Shown piece by piece: positions 26,997-35,363 of a stretch of 64,000 nt of DNA. Both the position numbers and the translations under genes were made by a program. Every line of letters begins with the position of its first letter. Positions within the stretch are counted from its first letter, which is position 1. The notes beneath the pieces were generated by a model. That model was not told where the DNA came from and made no database searches. It worked only from the letters and a program-made list of their open reading frames with translations. The DNA is from Burkholderia anthina (lineage in GTDB: Bacteria; Pseudomonadota; Gammaproteobacteria; Burkholderiales; Burkholderiaceae). The stretch spans positions 1 to 64,000 of the forward strand of contig NZ_LNJP01000004.1 in the NCBI RefSeq assembly GCF_001547525.1, in the 5' to 3' direction.

Positions 26997-27734
26997 TCAG
27001 ATCGGTTTGACGAACAACCCGACGGTCAGCAGCGCGCCGATGCAGACGATCGCGATGCGCAGCACGCGTTCGTTCACGCGATGCAGCGCCCACGCGCCGA
27101 GCAGGCCGCCGACGATCGCGCCCGCACCGAGCGCGATCGCCGCGCGCCAGTGCAGTTCGGGCGACGTCACGAACAGCACGACGGCCGATGCGTTCATCAC
27201 GCCCGCGAGCGCATTCTTCGTCGACATCGCGTGGCGCGGCGGCAGGCCGGCCATCGTCAGCGCGGCCATCATCAGGAACCCGATGCCGCCGCCGAAGTAG
27301 CCGCCGTAGACCGCGATCAGGAACTGCGAGACCCCGGCCGCGACGGGGCCGAGATGTTGCGCGCCCGCGCCCGGTTTGCGGAAGAAACTGCCCCACGCGA
27401 ACACGACCGTCGCGAACAGCACGAGCCACGGCACCAGGTGCGAGAAGATCGACGACGGCGTCTTGAGCAGCAGCAGGCCGCCGAGCGCGCCGCCGGCCAC
27501 GCTGATCGCGAACAGTGCGCGAAACGGCAGCCTGCCGACGCCGCTCACCATGTTCCGGCTCGCCCAGCCCATCGTGACCTGGCCGGGAAACAGCGCGACC
27601 GTCGACGTGATGTTGGCCGCGAGCGGTGACATTCCCGACACGATCAGCGCGGGCAGCGTGATGAACGAGCCGCCGCCCGCGAGGGCGTTCTGGAGGCCGG
27701 CCCAGAGGCCGGCGAGGATGATGAGGGCAAGCAT
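26997..27734 (-). CDS. TauE/SafE-family anion exporter
   Basis: 245 residues, seven to eight transmembrane helices. The first TauE half shows GLQNALAGGGSFITLPALIVSGMSPLAAN, and the second shows GGYFGGGIGFLMMAAL and MSTKNALAGVMNA, the duplicated family motif. The family exports sulfite, sulfoacetate or related anions across the inner membrane. It is a single gene, convergent with the NnrU gene; the substrate is not indicated by neighbours. Confidence 0.9.
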   Translation of the reverse strand: MLALIILAGLWAGLQNALAGGGSFITLPALIVSGMSPLAANITSTVALFPGQVTMGWASRNMVSGVGRLPFRALFAISVAGGALGGLLLLKTPSSIFSHLVPWLVLFATVVFAWGSFFRKPGAGAQHLGPVAAGVSQFLIAVYGGYFGGGIGFLMMAALTMAGLPPRHAMSTKNALAGVMNASAVVLFVTSPELHWRAAIALGAGAIVGGLLGAWALHRVNERVLRIAIVCIGALLTVGLFVKPI

Positions 27735-28031
27735 CGGTTGCGGGAACGGGGAGGTGGCTGGACTCGCTAGCCGGAAGCGGGCAGGCGCGGCGGACGCACG
27801 ATGGTAATGCAGGATCGTGGGCGCGGGAAGGACCGACGCGGCGGGAGAGGCCGGGGCTGCGATACGAAGCGTCCGTCGCGTCGTGGCAGGGGGCGAACGT
27901 GCCGACGGGATGCGCCGCCGCGGCGATCCCGGTCAGAAAAAACACCCGATTTAACGCTTCATTACGATGGGCTTACCGGAAAGGTGCTAGATTCGCGCAC
28001 CGATATCTCATCAAGCGGAAGGGGCAAAAAA

Positions 28032-28469
28032 ATGCTGAAGAAATTGGCCGGGATGGCAGTGGTGGTCGGTGCGACTGCGGTGGCGTCGCTGCCTGCCGTG
28101 GCAGGCGACACGAACAACGCGCTGGGCGGCGCGCTGGGTGGCGTCGCAGGCGCGGCGGTCGGCAACGCGGTCGGCGGGAGCACGGGGGCGATCATCGGCG
28201 GGGCCGTGGGCGGTGGCGCAGGCGGTGCGGTGACGTCGAACAAGCGGGAACGCACGGGCGCGGTCGTCGGCGGCGCTCTGGGCGGCGGCGCCGGCGCCGC
28301 TGCGGGCAACGCGATGGGCGGCACGGCCGGCAGCCTCGTCGGCGCCGCCGTGGGCGGCGGCGCGGGTGCGGCGCTGGGCGGCCACGTGTCGCGCAACAAC
28401 TCGCGTTCCAGCGATCATTACCACGGCAACAAGCACAAGAACAAAAAGCGCCACAAGCACGACGACTGA
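28032..28469 (+). CDS. Glycine-zipper envelope protein
   Basis: 145 residues. A signal peptide (about 1-24, ending AVAG) precedes about 95 residues of glycine-zipper repeats (GGALGGVAGAAVGNAVGG, IIGGAVGGGAGGA and similar), then a His/Lys-rich tail. Such proteins are outer-membrane or periplasmic and small; the zipper helices pack into membranes. The tail has several His and Lys residues and might bind metal or polyanion. ATG 28032 follows a purine-rich GGAAGGGGC stretch. Function is unknown. Confidence 0.85.
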   Translation: MLKKLAGMAVVVGATAVASLPAVAGDTNNALGGALGGVAGAAVGNAVGGSTGAIIGGAVGGGAGGAVTSNKRERTGAVVGGALGGGAGAAAGNAMGGTAGSLVGAAVGGGAGAALGGHVSRNNSRSSDHYHGNKHKNKKRHKHDD

Positions 28470-28809
28470 CCGGCGGTTCGCCCGCGAGCGGCGATGGGTC
28501 GAGCGCACATCGTCGCGACGTCGTTTCGCACGTCCGCCGGCAAGCGCCGATGGCGCCGGGTGGCCGGGCAAGCCTCCGTGATCGCCGAGCATGAATCGCG
28601 ACGGACGCCGGGTAATCCGGCGTCGACGCATTTCATGAGGATTCCTGTTGTTTGCGGCGCGGGTGAAGCCACAGCGGAATCGTTCACCCTGGGGCGGACG
28701 GTTCGCGGGTGAGCGCACGGGCAAGCTGCAGCAGCAAGGTTGGGCGAGTGCGGCGCCGATTGCATACGCGGCCGGACCGAGCAGATTGAAGCGCGGTTTT
28801 GACAACGGT

Positions 28810-28904
28810 GGACATTCCAGCCGGGCGAGTCGGACGAAACATCACCGAACCCCGGTGAAATGCCGATCGAGTCGCAAAACGGGCGCGGCGGACACTCCAG
28901 CCGG
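28810..28904. repeat. Pair of 15-bp direct repeats, possible mobile-element remnant
   Basis: GGACATTCCAGCCGG (28810-28824) and GGACACTCCAGCCGG (28890-28904) differ at one base and are 80 bp apart. No transposase sequence is attached. Confidence 0.35.
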
Positions 28905-29252
28905 TTTTCTCGAATCGCCGGAAGATTTTCGCAAAATCGGTTGATCGGGATTTGTTTCGTGAAACGTATGCGAGCCAAGACGGAATATTGACGAGAAAGT
29001 CAATAGAAGAGTCTAAAAGTTCTGTTATTCGATCTCGATGAGCGGACCGTGCGGTGCTTTGCGCGCACGCAGTGCCGGCCGGCCGCGCAGCGCCTGCCGA
29101 GGCTCGCGCGGGCTCTGCTGCGGCAGGCCCTGCTTCACCTGCCGGCTTGCGTGCGCGATGCGCGGCGCGACGCAATCGAATCGGTTTTGTTTTATTGTTC
29201 ATTCGCGTTCATCGTTTCATTTAAACCTGATACGCATCGTGTCGGGTTGCGA

Positions 29253-29294
29253 TTTATTGCAACGCGGTGCACAATCGTTCACAAGTGCAATAAA
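29253..29294. promoter_or_regulatory. Inverted repeat upstream of the LysR gene
   Basis: TTTATTGCA and TGCAATAAA are perfect 9-bp arms separated by 24 bp, in an AT-rich segment about 200 bp before the LysR start. This could be an operator or an autoregulatory site. Confidence 0.4.
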
Positions 29295-29496
29295 TCCGCA
29301 GCGGATTTTTCTCAGCGGCACGAATACTCCCCGCCATTCACTGCCCGCCATTTCGGCGGACGCACGATCGTGCGTCGGGCTCGGCGGCGCGACTGCCGAT
29401 TTCCGGTCTATCGCGAATCACGGAGCAGATACGCCCGAGGCACGATGCCGCTGGCCCATCGGCCGGCCGGTCCCGACAGTACAGCAAGAGCGCAAC

Positions 29497-30435
29497 ATGG
29501 CGACTTCCATCGACCTCAATCTTCTCGTCGTTCTGGACGCGTTGTTGTCCGAGAACAGCGTCGTGGGCGCGGCCAACGCGCTCGGCCTCAGTCCGTCCGC
29601 ACTCAGCCGCTCGCTCGCGCGGCTGCGGGTGATGACGGGCGATCCGTTGCTGGTGCGGGCCGGGCGCGATCTCGTGCCGACCCCGCGTGCGCTCGAGTTG
29701 CGCGACAGGGTGCATGCGCTCGTCGTGGAGGCGCATTCGGTCATGTGCCCGTGCGAGCGGGTCGACATGCGTACGCTCAAGCGCACGTTCTCGATTCGCG
29801 CGAACGAGGCCTTCGTCGAGACCTTCGCGCCGGCGCTGCTCGAACACGCGTCGCGCGTCGCGCCCGACGTGCGGCTGCGCTTCGCGCCGAAACCCAACAA
29901 GCATGTCGATGCGCTGCGCAACGGCGACATCGATCTCGAAGTCGGCGTGATCGGCCAGGCCGGCCCGGAACTGCGCGTGCAGGCGCTGTTTCGCGACCGC
30001 TTCATCGGCGTGGTCCGCGCGGATCATCCGCTGGCGACCGGCGAAATCACGCCGCAACGCTTCGCGTCGTTCCCGCAAGTGGGCGTGTCGCGCCGCGGGC
30101 AGTTCAACGGCCCGATCGATACGCTGCTCGATTCCCTCGGCATCGTGCGCTCGGTGACCACCGTCGTGTCGAGCTTCCCGACCGCGCTGTCGCTCGCGCG
30201 CAGCTCGGACTTCGTCGCCAGCGTGCCGGAGCGGCAGACCGAGCGGTCCCGCGCCGGCATGTACAGCTTCACGCTGCCGTTGCCGATCGCGGACCTGACC
30301 GTCTCGCAGATCTGGCACCCGCGTTTCGATCGCGACCCCGCGCATCGCTGGCTGCGCGATTGCGTGCGCAGTATCTGCGCGCCGCGCGTGGCCGATGCGA
30401 TCGCGCCCGCCAGTCGTGCGGCCGTTTCGATATGA
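29497..30435 (+). CDS. LysR-family transcriptional regulator
   Basis: 312 residues. The HTH (about 5-65: LNLLVVLDALLSENSVVGAANALGLSPSALSRSLARLR) is of the NodD/LeuO-like LysR subgroup. The effector domain (about 95-300) includes DIDLEVGVIGQAGPELRVQALFRDRFIGVVR. The start ATG 29497 has an AAGAG site. It sits at the edge of the aromatic-metabolite cluster with the orphan LuxR gene downstream. A LysR gene (tdaA) also controls the tropodithietic acid cluster of Phaeobacter, so a pathway role is plausible but unproven. Confidence 0.88.
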   Translation: MATSIDLNLLVVLDALLSENSVVGAANALGLSPSALSRSLARLRVMTGDPLLVRAGRDLVPTPRALELRDRVHALVVEAHSVMCPCERVDMRTLKRTFSIRANEAFVETFAPALLEHASRVAPDVRLRFAPKPNKHVDALRNGDIDLEVGVIGQAGPELRVQALFRDRFIGVVRADHPLATGEITPQRFASFPQVGVSRRGQFNGPIDTLLDSLGIVRSVTTVVSSFPTALSLARSSDFVASVPERQTERSRAGMYSFTLPLPIADLTVSQIWHPRFDRDPAHRWLRDCVRSICAPRVADAIAPASRAAVSI

Positions 30436-30643
30436 CGTGTCGTGCAACTCTGGTGGCGTGCGTCAACGTCATTGATACATTGCGTCTCGTGCATCTTCCG
30501 AAGCGTAAATCGATTCGGTATGCTCGATTCCATTGTGACAACACCGGAGATAATGGGTGGGAAGATCGTTGCTTTTGAATTCGCCGAATATTCGTGACGC
30601 CTTTAAATAATAAACATCCAATCCGAGGGGCATGTGAATCGAG

Positions 30644-30703
30644 ATGAGCGGCGGAAATGAATCTGAAACATTGGCGTCTTATTCTGGATGGAGAAACGAA
30701 TGA
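30644..30703 (+). CDS. Possible 19-codon leader peptide overlapping the LuxR-type gene
   Basis: ATG 30644 opens MSGGNESETLASYSGWRNE and stops in an ATGA overlap with the next start. There is no strong ribosome site, so translation is uncertain. If used, it would couple translation of the downstream HTH gene. Confidence 0.25.
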   Translation: MSGGNESETLASYSGWRNE

Positions 30704-30939
30704 TTCAGTGTGCGGCGAATATAGAGGCTCCCGTGGATGTCGCGTTGAGCATGCGCGAATGCGAGGTATTGCGATGGGCGGCGGAGGGGAAGACCGCGTA
30801 TGAGATCGGCATCATTCTCGGCCTGACCGAGCGGACGATCAATTTCCACATCTCGAGATCGATCGTCAAGCTCAACGCGTCCAACAAGACCAATGCGGTC
30901 GTGAAAGCCGTGTTGATGGGCCTGATCGTGTTTGCTTGA
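30700..30939 (+). CDS. Stand-alone LuxR-type HTH regulator (no N-terminal sensor domain)
   Basis: 79 residues, almost entirely a GerE/LuxR C-terminal DNA-binding domain: LSMRECEVLRWAAEGKTAYEIGIILGLTERTINFHISRSIVKL followed by NKTNAVVKAVLMGLI. The sequence is closest in feel to the DNA-binding half of AHL-type LuxR proteins. Only about 260 bp separate it from the LysR gene, too little for an autoinducer domain, and no remnant of one is recognisable. ATG 30700 is chosen because GGAG lies 6 bp upstream; ATG 30688 lacks a site. It could act constitutively like TraR- or LuxR-truncated activators, or modulate full-length partners. Lux-box-like sites lie before neighbouring operons. Confidence 0.85.
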   Translation: MIQCAANIEAPVDVALSMRECEVLRWAAEGKTAYEIGIILGLTERTINFHISRSIVKLNASNKTNAVVKAVLMGLIVFA

Positions 30940-30980
30940 ATGGCGCCGGGGTGTCCGTCCGTGGACCCCCGGCTGCGGCA

Positions 30981-31421
30981 TCAGATCGCGCCCTGGAACG
31001 ACAGCACGCGCGTCCTGAACTCTTCCGGCACCGGCACCGTGGTCTTGCTGCCGTAGTCGAACATCACGTGCGTGGATACGGCCCGCGCAACCACTGCATG
31101 ATCGTCGGCCGAATCGTCGGCGTCCGCCTGCCCGTCGCGCACCATCAGGTATTCCAGTTCGAAGCTCTTCGATCCGAAGCGCGTGACGCTGCTGCGGACC
31201 GTGATCGTATCGCCGTACTGCGCGGGCTTCAGATATTCGCACGAGGTCTTGACCATGATGTGCGGCAGCTTTTCCGAATAGGGCAGCTCGAGCAGATCGT
31301 GCATGTAGGTCAGGTACGCGTGCTGCAGATAGTCGTAATAGACGGGGCTGCTCACATGGCCCATCGCGTCCGTTTCCCGATACTTCACGTCGATTCGCGT
31401 TTCAAAATATTTTCTTGTCAT
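30981..31421 (-). CDS. 4HBT/YbgC-type acyl-CoA thioesterase
   Basis: 146 residues, a single hot-dog fold. The 4HBT motif is YRETDAMGHVSSPVYYDYLQHAY, with the catalytic-site Asp of the TDAMGH motif. It is divergent from the DAHP synthase operon and has a lux-box-like site 80 bp upstream. By family it hydrolyses a small acyl- or aryl-CoA. A comparable thioesterase (TdaD) is part of tropodithietic acid clusters, so it may release the CoA ester of the ring product. Confidence 0.85.
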   Translation of the reverse strand: MTRKYFETRIDVKYRETDAMGHVSSPVYYDYLQHAYLTYMHDLLELPYSEKLPHIMVKTSCEYLKPAQYGDTITVRSSVTRFGSKSFELEYLMVRDGQADADDSADDHAVVARAVSTHVMFDYGSKTTVPVPEEFRTRVLSFQGAI

Positions 31422-31501
31422 TACGAGGCTCCTTGGCAGAACAGCAGGTGAGAACGTGTTTTGTCAGGAGTTAAGTTAGACGTGATCCGCATATCGGAAT
31501 A

Positions 31502-31517
31502 CTGTCGGAAATCACAG
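31502..31517 (+). promoter_or_regulatory. Lux-box-like site 1 (thioesterase/DAHP synthase promoter)
   Basis: CTGTCGGAAATCACAG fits CTG-N10-CAG with CTGT/ACAG arms. It is 80 bp upstream of the thioesterase start codon. Confidence 0.6.
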
Positions 31518-31539
31518 ATATCCACCATGTGAAATGCTT

Positions 31540-31555
31540 CTGAGATAAATGACAG
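31540..31555 (+). promoter_or_regulatory. Lux-box-like site 2 (DAHP synthase promoter)
   Basis: CTGAGATAAATGACAG fits CTG-N10-CAG. It is 73 bp upstream of the DAHP synthase start codon. Confidence 0.6.
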
Positions 31556-31628
31556 TATCACCGGGGATTTGACCGCGCTCTAATTGCCTCCGTAAATCGG
31601 CATCCGATCAGCGAGAGTGGAGCGTTAA

Positions 31629-32735
31629 ATGGAAAAACCCGTTGAGGCAGCGTTGACGCAAGGCGTGGCGGTGATCAGTGCGCAGCGGTTGCGCACCGAG
31701 TTGCCGTGCGATCCCGGCCTGGCACGGTCGATCGGCGATGCGCGGCGCGCATTGGCGCGCATCATCGCGGGCGAGGACGACCGGCTTGCGCTGATCGTCG
31801 GCCCGTGTTCGATCCACGATGCGGACGCCGCGCTGGCGTTCGCGCGCCGGCTCGCGCCACTGCGCGAGCGGTACGCCGATGTGCTCGAGATCGTGATGCG
31901 CGTCTATTTCGAAAAGCCGCGCACCACGGTCGGCTGGAAAGGGCTCGTGAACGACCCGTATCTCGACGGCAGCTTCCGGATCGAGGACGGCCTGCGCGTC
32001 GCGCGCAAGGTGCTGCTCGGCATCAATGCGCTGGGCTTGCCGGCCGCGACCGAATTTCTCGATCCGATGACCGCGCCGTATCTCGACGACCTCGTGTCCT
32101 GGGGCGCGATCGGCGCGCGGACGACCGAATCGCAGATCCATCGCCAGGCGGCCTCGGGGCTCGACCTGCCGATCGGTTTCAAGAACGGCACCGACGGCAA
32201 CGTGAAGGTCGCGATCGACGCGATCCGCGCGTCGCGCGTGTCGCACAGTTACCTGAGGCCCTCCGTTTCCGGCAGCGTGGAAATCGCGACCACGTCCGGC
32301 AATCCCGACACGCATATCGTCCTGCGCGGCGGCAAGACCCCGAACTACGACGCCGCCAGCGTCGCGGCCGCCTGCGCCGCGCTGCGCGACGCGCATCTTC
32401 CCCCGTACGTCGTGATCGACGCGAGCCATGGCAACAGCGGCAAGCAGACCCGCGCGCAGATCGACGTCTGCGGCAACCTCGCCGCGCAACTGCATCGCGG
32501 GGAGCGCGCGATCGTGGGCGTGATGATCGAGTCGTTCCTCGTCGAGGGGCGGCAGGACCTGGTGCCGGGCACGCCGCCGGTGTTCGGCCAAAGCATTACC
32601 GACGCATGTCTCGGCTGGGATCACACGGCCGAACTCATCGAGCAGTTGGCTGCCGCGGCGGTTGCGCGGCGGCGTTCGCCAGCCGGCTTCATCGCGCACG
32701 GTGCCGCCGTCGCGAGGCAGGCCGTTTCTTACTGA
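31629..32735 (+). CDS. aroG: Class I DAHP synthase (3-deoxy-7-phosphoheptulonate synthase)
   Basis: 368 residues, the full AroG-type length. The active-site/metal motif LIVGPCSIHDADAAL, the EKPRTTVGWKGL loop, GFKNGTDGN, SHGNSGKQ and VEGRQDLVPG are all present, so it should condense PEP and erythrose-4-phosphate, the first shikimate-pathway step. It opens a tight plus-strand operon with the Rieske dioxygenase genes; the next gene begins within 16 bp. A DAHP synthase inside a biosynthetic cluster normally boosts precursor supply. A lux-box-like site lies 73 bp upstream. Confidence 0.93.
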   Translation: MEKPVEAALTQGVAVISAQRLRTELPCDPGLARSIGDARRALARIIAGEDDRLALIVGPCSIHDADAALAFARRLAPLRERYADVLEIVMRVYFEKPRTTVGWKGLVNDPYLDGSFRIEDGLRVARKVLLGINALGLPAATEFLDPMTAPYLDDLVSWGAIGARTTESQIHRQAASGLDLPIGFKNGTDGNVKVAIDAIRASRVSHSYLRPSVSGSVEIATTSGNPDTHIVLRGGKTPNYDAASVAAACAALRDAHLPPYVVIDASHGNSGKQTRAQIDVCGNLAAQLHRGERAIVGVMIESFLVEGRQDLVPGTPPVFGQSITDACLGWDHTAELIEQLAAAAVARRRSPAGFIAHGAAVARQAVSY

Positions 32736-32750
32736 ATGAAAGGAGCTCTC

Positions 32751-34010
32751 TTGAACTCACCCATCGACATCGCCCGCGCGCTCGACTGGAAAGGCGACGG
32801 CGCCAGCCGCACGCCATACGAGGCGTATACGAGTGAAGCGCTGTACCAGCGGGAACTCGAGCGCCTGTTCTATGCGAATCACTGGTGCTACATCGGCCTC
32901 GAAGCCGAAGTGCCGTCTCCCGGCGATTTCCAGCGCACGGAAGTCGGCGAGCGATCCGTCGTGATGACGCGCACGGAGGATGGCGAGATCGTCGTCTTCG
33001 AAAACGCGTGCGCGCACCGCGGCATGCAGTTCTGCCGCGAGCGCTCGGGCAAGGCGAAGGATTTCCACTGCCCGTATCACCAGTGGAACTACGACCTGAA
33101 GGGCAACCTGATCGGCGTGCCGTTCCGGCGCGGCGTGCGTCAGGGCGGCACGATCAACGGCGGCATGCCGGCGGATTTCGAGCCGGGCAAGCATGCGCTG
33201 CGGCGCCTGCGCGTGTCGACGCGCGGCGGCGCCGTGTTCGCGTCGTTCGACGAGAACGTCGAATCGTTCGAGGATTTCCTCGGCCCGCGCATCCTGCCTT
33301 ACTACGACCGCCTGTTCCACGGCCCGAAGCTGACCGTGCTCGGCTATACGCGGCAGCGCGTGCCGAGCAACTGGAAGCTGATGGTCGAGAACATCAAGGA
33401 TCCGTATCACGCGGGGCTGCTGCACACCTGGTTCGTCAACTTCGGCCTGTGGCGCGCGGACAATCCCGCCCGGCTCGTGACCGATGCGCATCACCGGCAC
33501 GGCGCGATGGTGTCGATCCGCAGCGGCGGCGGCGGCGGAGAAGTGACCCACAACGTGACGAGCTTCAAGGAGCGCATGACGCTGCACGACGACCGCTTCC
33601 TCGACGTCGTGCACGAACCGTGGTGGGGCGATCCGACCGTCGTGATGCTCACGCTGATGCCGAGCGTCATCATCCAGCAGCAGGTCAATGCGCTGTCGAC
33701 GCGGCGCATCCGGCCGATCGGCCCGGGCGTGTTCGACTACGTGTGGACGCATTTCGGTTTCGAGACCGACACCGAGGAGATGACGCGGCGCCGTCTGCGC
33801 CAGGCCAATCTGTTCGGGCCGGCCGGTTTCGTGTCGGCGGACGACGGCGAGGTCATCGAATGCGTGCAGCAGAGCTTCGAGCAGATCCAGCACGGCAACG
33901 TTTACAACGAGCTCGGCGGCCGGCAGATCGACGAGCAGACCGAACACATGGTCAGCGAAACGCTGGTGCGCGGCATGTACCAGTACTGGCGCCAAGTGAT
34001 GGAGGCCTGA
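32751..34010 (+). CDS. Aromatic-ring-hydroxylating dioxygenase, large (alpha) subunit
   Basis: About 419 residues. The Rieske domain has CAHRGMQFC...HCPYHQW (C-x-H and C-x2-H). The mononuclear iron site shows IKDPYHAGLLHTW (D-x2-H-x4-H). The sequence resembles three-component anthranilate/salicylate-type oxygenases such as AndAc. TTG 32751 is preferred as start because AAAGGAG (32739-32745) is 5 bp upstream; ATG 32736 is possible but has no ribosome site. The next gene, the beta subunit, follows without a gap. The substrate is probably an aromatic or troponoid carboxylate. No reductase gene is present in the window. Confidence 0.9.
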   Translation: MNSPIDIARALDWKGDGASRTPYEAYTSEALYQRELERLFYANHWCYIGLEAEVPSPGDFQRTEVGERSVVMTRTEDGEIVVFENACAHRGMQFCRERSGKAKDFHCPYHQWNYDLKGNLIGVPFRRGVRQGGTINGGMPADFEPGKHALRRLRVSTRGGAVFASFDENVESFEDFLGPRILPYYDRLFHGPKLTVLGYTRQRVPSNWKLMVENIKDPYHAGLLHTWFVNFGLWRADNPARLVTDAHHRHGAMVSIRSGGGGGEVTHNVTSFKERMTLHDDRFLDVVHEPWWGDPTVVMLTLMPSVIIQQQVNALSTRRIRPIGPGVFDYVWTHFGFETDTEEMTRRRLRQANLFGPAGFVSADDGEVIECVQQSFEQIQHGNVYNELGGRQIDEQTEHMVSETLVRGMYQYWRQVMEA

Positions 34011-34538
34011 ATGAGCACGATCACGACAAGAACGGCCCGGCCGGCCGCCGAGCCGCACGCGGGCGGCGCGACCTTCGAGGATTTCTATTCGCTCGTCCAG
34101 CTCAACGCGAGATATGCGGCCGTGCTCGACGGCGGCGACTGGGACGCGTGGCCGGAATTCTTCATCGAGCAATGCCGGTACACGGTGGTGCCGCGCGAGA
34201 ACCACGAGCGCAACCTGCCGCTGGCGGTGATGGATTTCGAGAGCAAGGGCATGCTGAAGGATCGCGTCTACGGGATCAAGGAGACGCTGTTCTTCGATCC
34301 GTACTATCAGCGCCACGTGATCGGGCTGCCGCTCGTCACGTATCTCGACGACACGGTGATCGAGGCGGAGACGAACTACGCGGTGCTGCGCACGAAGACC
34401 GAGCAGATGAGCGACGTGTACAACACCGGGCGCTACCTGGACCGCATCCTGCGTACGCCGCACGGGCTGCGTTTCGAGTCGCGCATCTGCGTCTACGACA
34501 GCGAGATGATTCCGAACTCGCTGATTTACCCGATCTGA
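34011..34538 (+). CDS. Aromatic-ring-hydroxylating dioxygenase, small (beta) subunit
   Basis: 175 residues with the SnoaL-like cone fold of ring-hydroxylating dioxygenase beta subunits (FEDFYSLVQLNARYAAVLDGGDWDAW and a C-terminal LRFESRICVYDSEMIPNSLIYPI). Beta subunits are structural partners of the catalytic alpha chain in an alpha3beta3 hexamer. Its ATG directly follows the stop codon of the alpha gene, so the two are translationally coupled. It is well matched in length to anthranilate-type partners. Confidence 0.9.
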   Translation: MSTITTRTARPAAEPHAGGATFEDFYSLVQLNARYAAVLDGGDWDAWPEFFIEQCRYTVVPRENHERNLPLAVMDFESKGMLKDRVYGIKETLFFDPYYQRHVIGLPLVTYLDDTVIEAETNYAVLRTKTEQMSDVYNTGRYLDRILRTPHGLRFESRICVYDSEMIPNSLIYPI

Positions 34539-34552
34539 ACGAGGTGCCGAAC

Positions 34553-34915
34553 GTGACTACGGAATGGATCGATGCAGTCGCGCCGGAAACGGTGCGCGCG
34601 GACGGAATACTCGGCGTCTGGGTGGGCGGCCGCGACATCGCGCTGTATGCCGTCGGCGACGAGATCTTCGCGACCGAGAACCAGTGCACGCATGGCGATG
34701 CGCGATTGAGCGACGGCTTCCTGCTCGACGACGAGATCGAATGCCCGCTGCACCAGGGGCGCTTCAGCGTGCGGACCGGCATGGCGCTGTGCGCGCCGTT
34801 GACGACGTGCGTGCACACCTACCCGGTGAAGATCGAGAACGGCCGCGTGTTCGTGCAGCTCGCGCCGGCCGACGCGGCGGCGCCGGCGTCCGCGCCTGCG
34901 GAGGCGCGATCATGA
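34553..34915 (+). CDS. Rieske-type [2Fe-2S] ferredoxin
   Basis: 120 residues. The Rieske ligands are CTHGDA and CPLHQG (C-x-H, C-x2-H). It starts at GTG 34553 with GAGG eight bases upstream. It should pass electrons to the adjacent dioxygenase from a reductase encoded elsewhere. The last about 15 residues form an Ala/Pro-rich tail. Its stop codon overlaps the next ATG by 4 bp. The order alpha-beta-ferredoxin matches AndAc-AndAd-AndAb-type systems. Confidence 0.88.
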   Translation: MTTEWIDAVAPETVRADGILGVWVGGRDIALYAVGDEIFATENQCTHGDARLSDGFLLDDEIECPLHQGRFSVRTGMALCAPLTTCVHTYPVKIENGRVFVQLAPADAAAPASAPAEARS

Positions 34916-35223
34916 GCGCGTACGTGGTGTTCGACATCGACGTGCACGACGTCGACGCTTACCAGGCGTACCGCCGGCTCGGCGCGCCGACGGTGGCCGA
35001 GTACGGCGGGCGCTTCCTCGTGCGCGGCGCCGAAGTCGAGACGCTGGAAGGAGACTGGGCGCCCAAGCGCGTCGTCGTGCTCGAATTCGAGTCGGCGGAG
35101 CGCGCCCGCGAGTGGTATCGGTCGGAGGGTTATCAGGCGGCCAAGCGCCTGCGCGAGCCGGCCGCGCGGACGATCGGCATCCTTGCCGACGGCTACGTGC
35201 CGGCGCCCGGCGATCCGCGTTAA
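34912..35223 (+). CDS. DUF1330 small protein
   Basis: 103 residues, a dimeric alpha/beta-barrel (ferredoxin-like) fold. Family marks are YVVFDIDVHDVDAYQAYRR, GGRFLVRGAEVETLEGDW and RVVVLEFESAERAREWYRSEGYQ. It is the last gene of the DAHP synthase/dioxygenase operon, followed by a strong terminator. Proteins of this fold include small monooxygenases and cyclases acting on polyketide or aromatic products, so a tailoring role is conceivable but unproven. Confidence 0.85.
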   Translation: MSAYVVFDIDVHDVDAYQAYRRLGAPTVAEYGGRFLVRGAEVETLEGDWAPKRVVVLEFESAERAREWYRSEGYQAAKRLREPAARTIGILADGYVPAPGDPR

Positions 35224-35248
35224 TCCGCGTTAAGCGGCGCAGTTGAAG

Positions 35249-35287
35249 GGGCTGCGCGCCGTGTCGATCGGCGCGCAGCCCTTTTTT
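35249..35287 (+). terminator. Rho-independent terminator
   Basis: A 12-bp perfect stem, GGGCTGCGCGCC/GGCGCGCAGCCC, with a 9-nt loop is followed by six T residues. It ends the DAHP synthase-to-DUF1330 operon and faces the convergent efflux operon. Confidence 0.92.
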
Positions 35288-35363
35288 CATTCGCGGTGCC
35301 GTCGAGCGCGGCCCGCCAGGCCGATTCACCGATGACGGCGATGCGATTCGGCAGAGACTTCCG

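Larger units (their letters stand above)
28470..29496. other. 1-kb non-coding region upstream of the LysR gene
   Basis: No convincing gene is seen on either strand. It contains a pair of 15-bp direct repeats at 28810 and 28890, an AT-rich stretch from about 29185, a perfect 9-bp inverted repeat at 29253-29294 and a compact palindromic hairpin at 29292-29308. Base composition falls towards the LysR gene, which fits a long regulatory leader or degraded foreign DNA. Confidence 0.5.

Noticed and set aside
28418..28978. 186-codon minus-strand frame considered as a transposase fragment
   Set aside because: No DDE or other transposase motif, and it overlaps the 3' end of the glycine-zipper gene; only the short direct repeats hint at a remnant.
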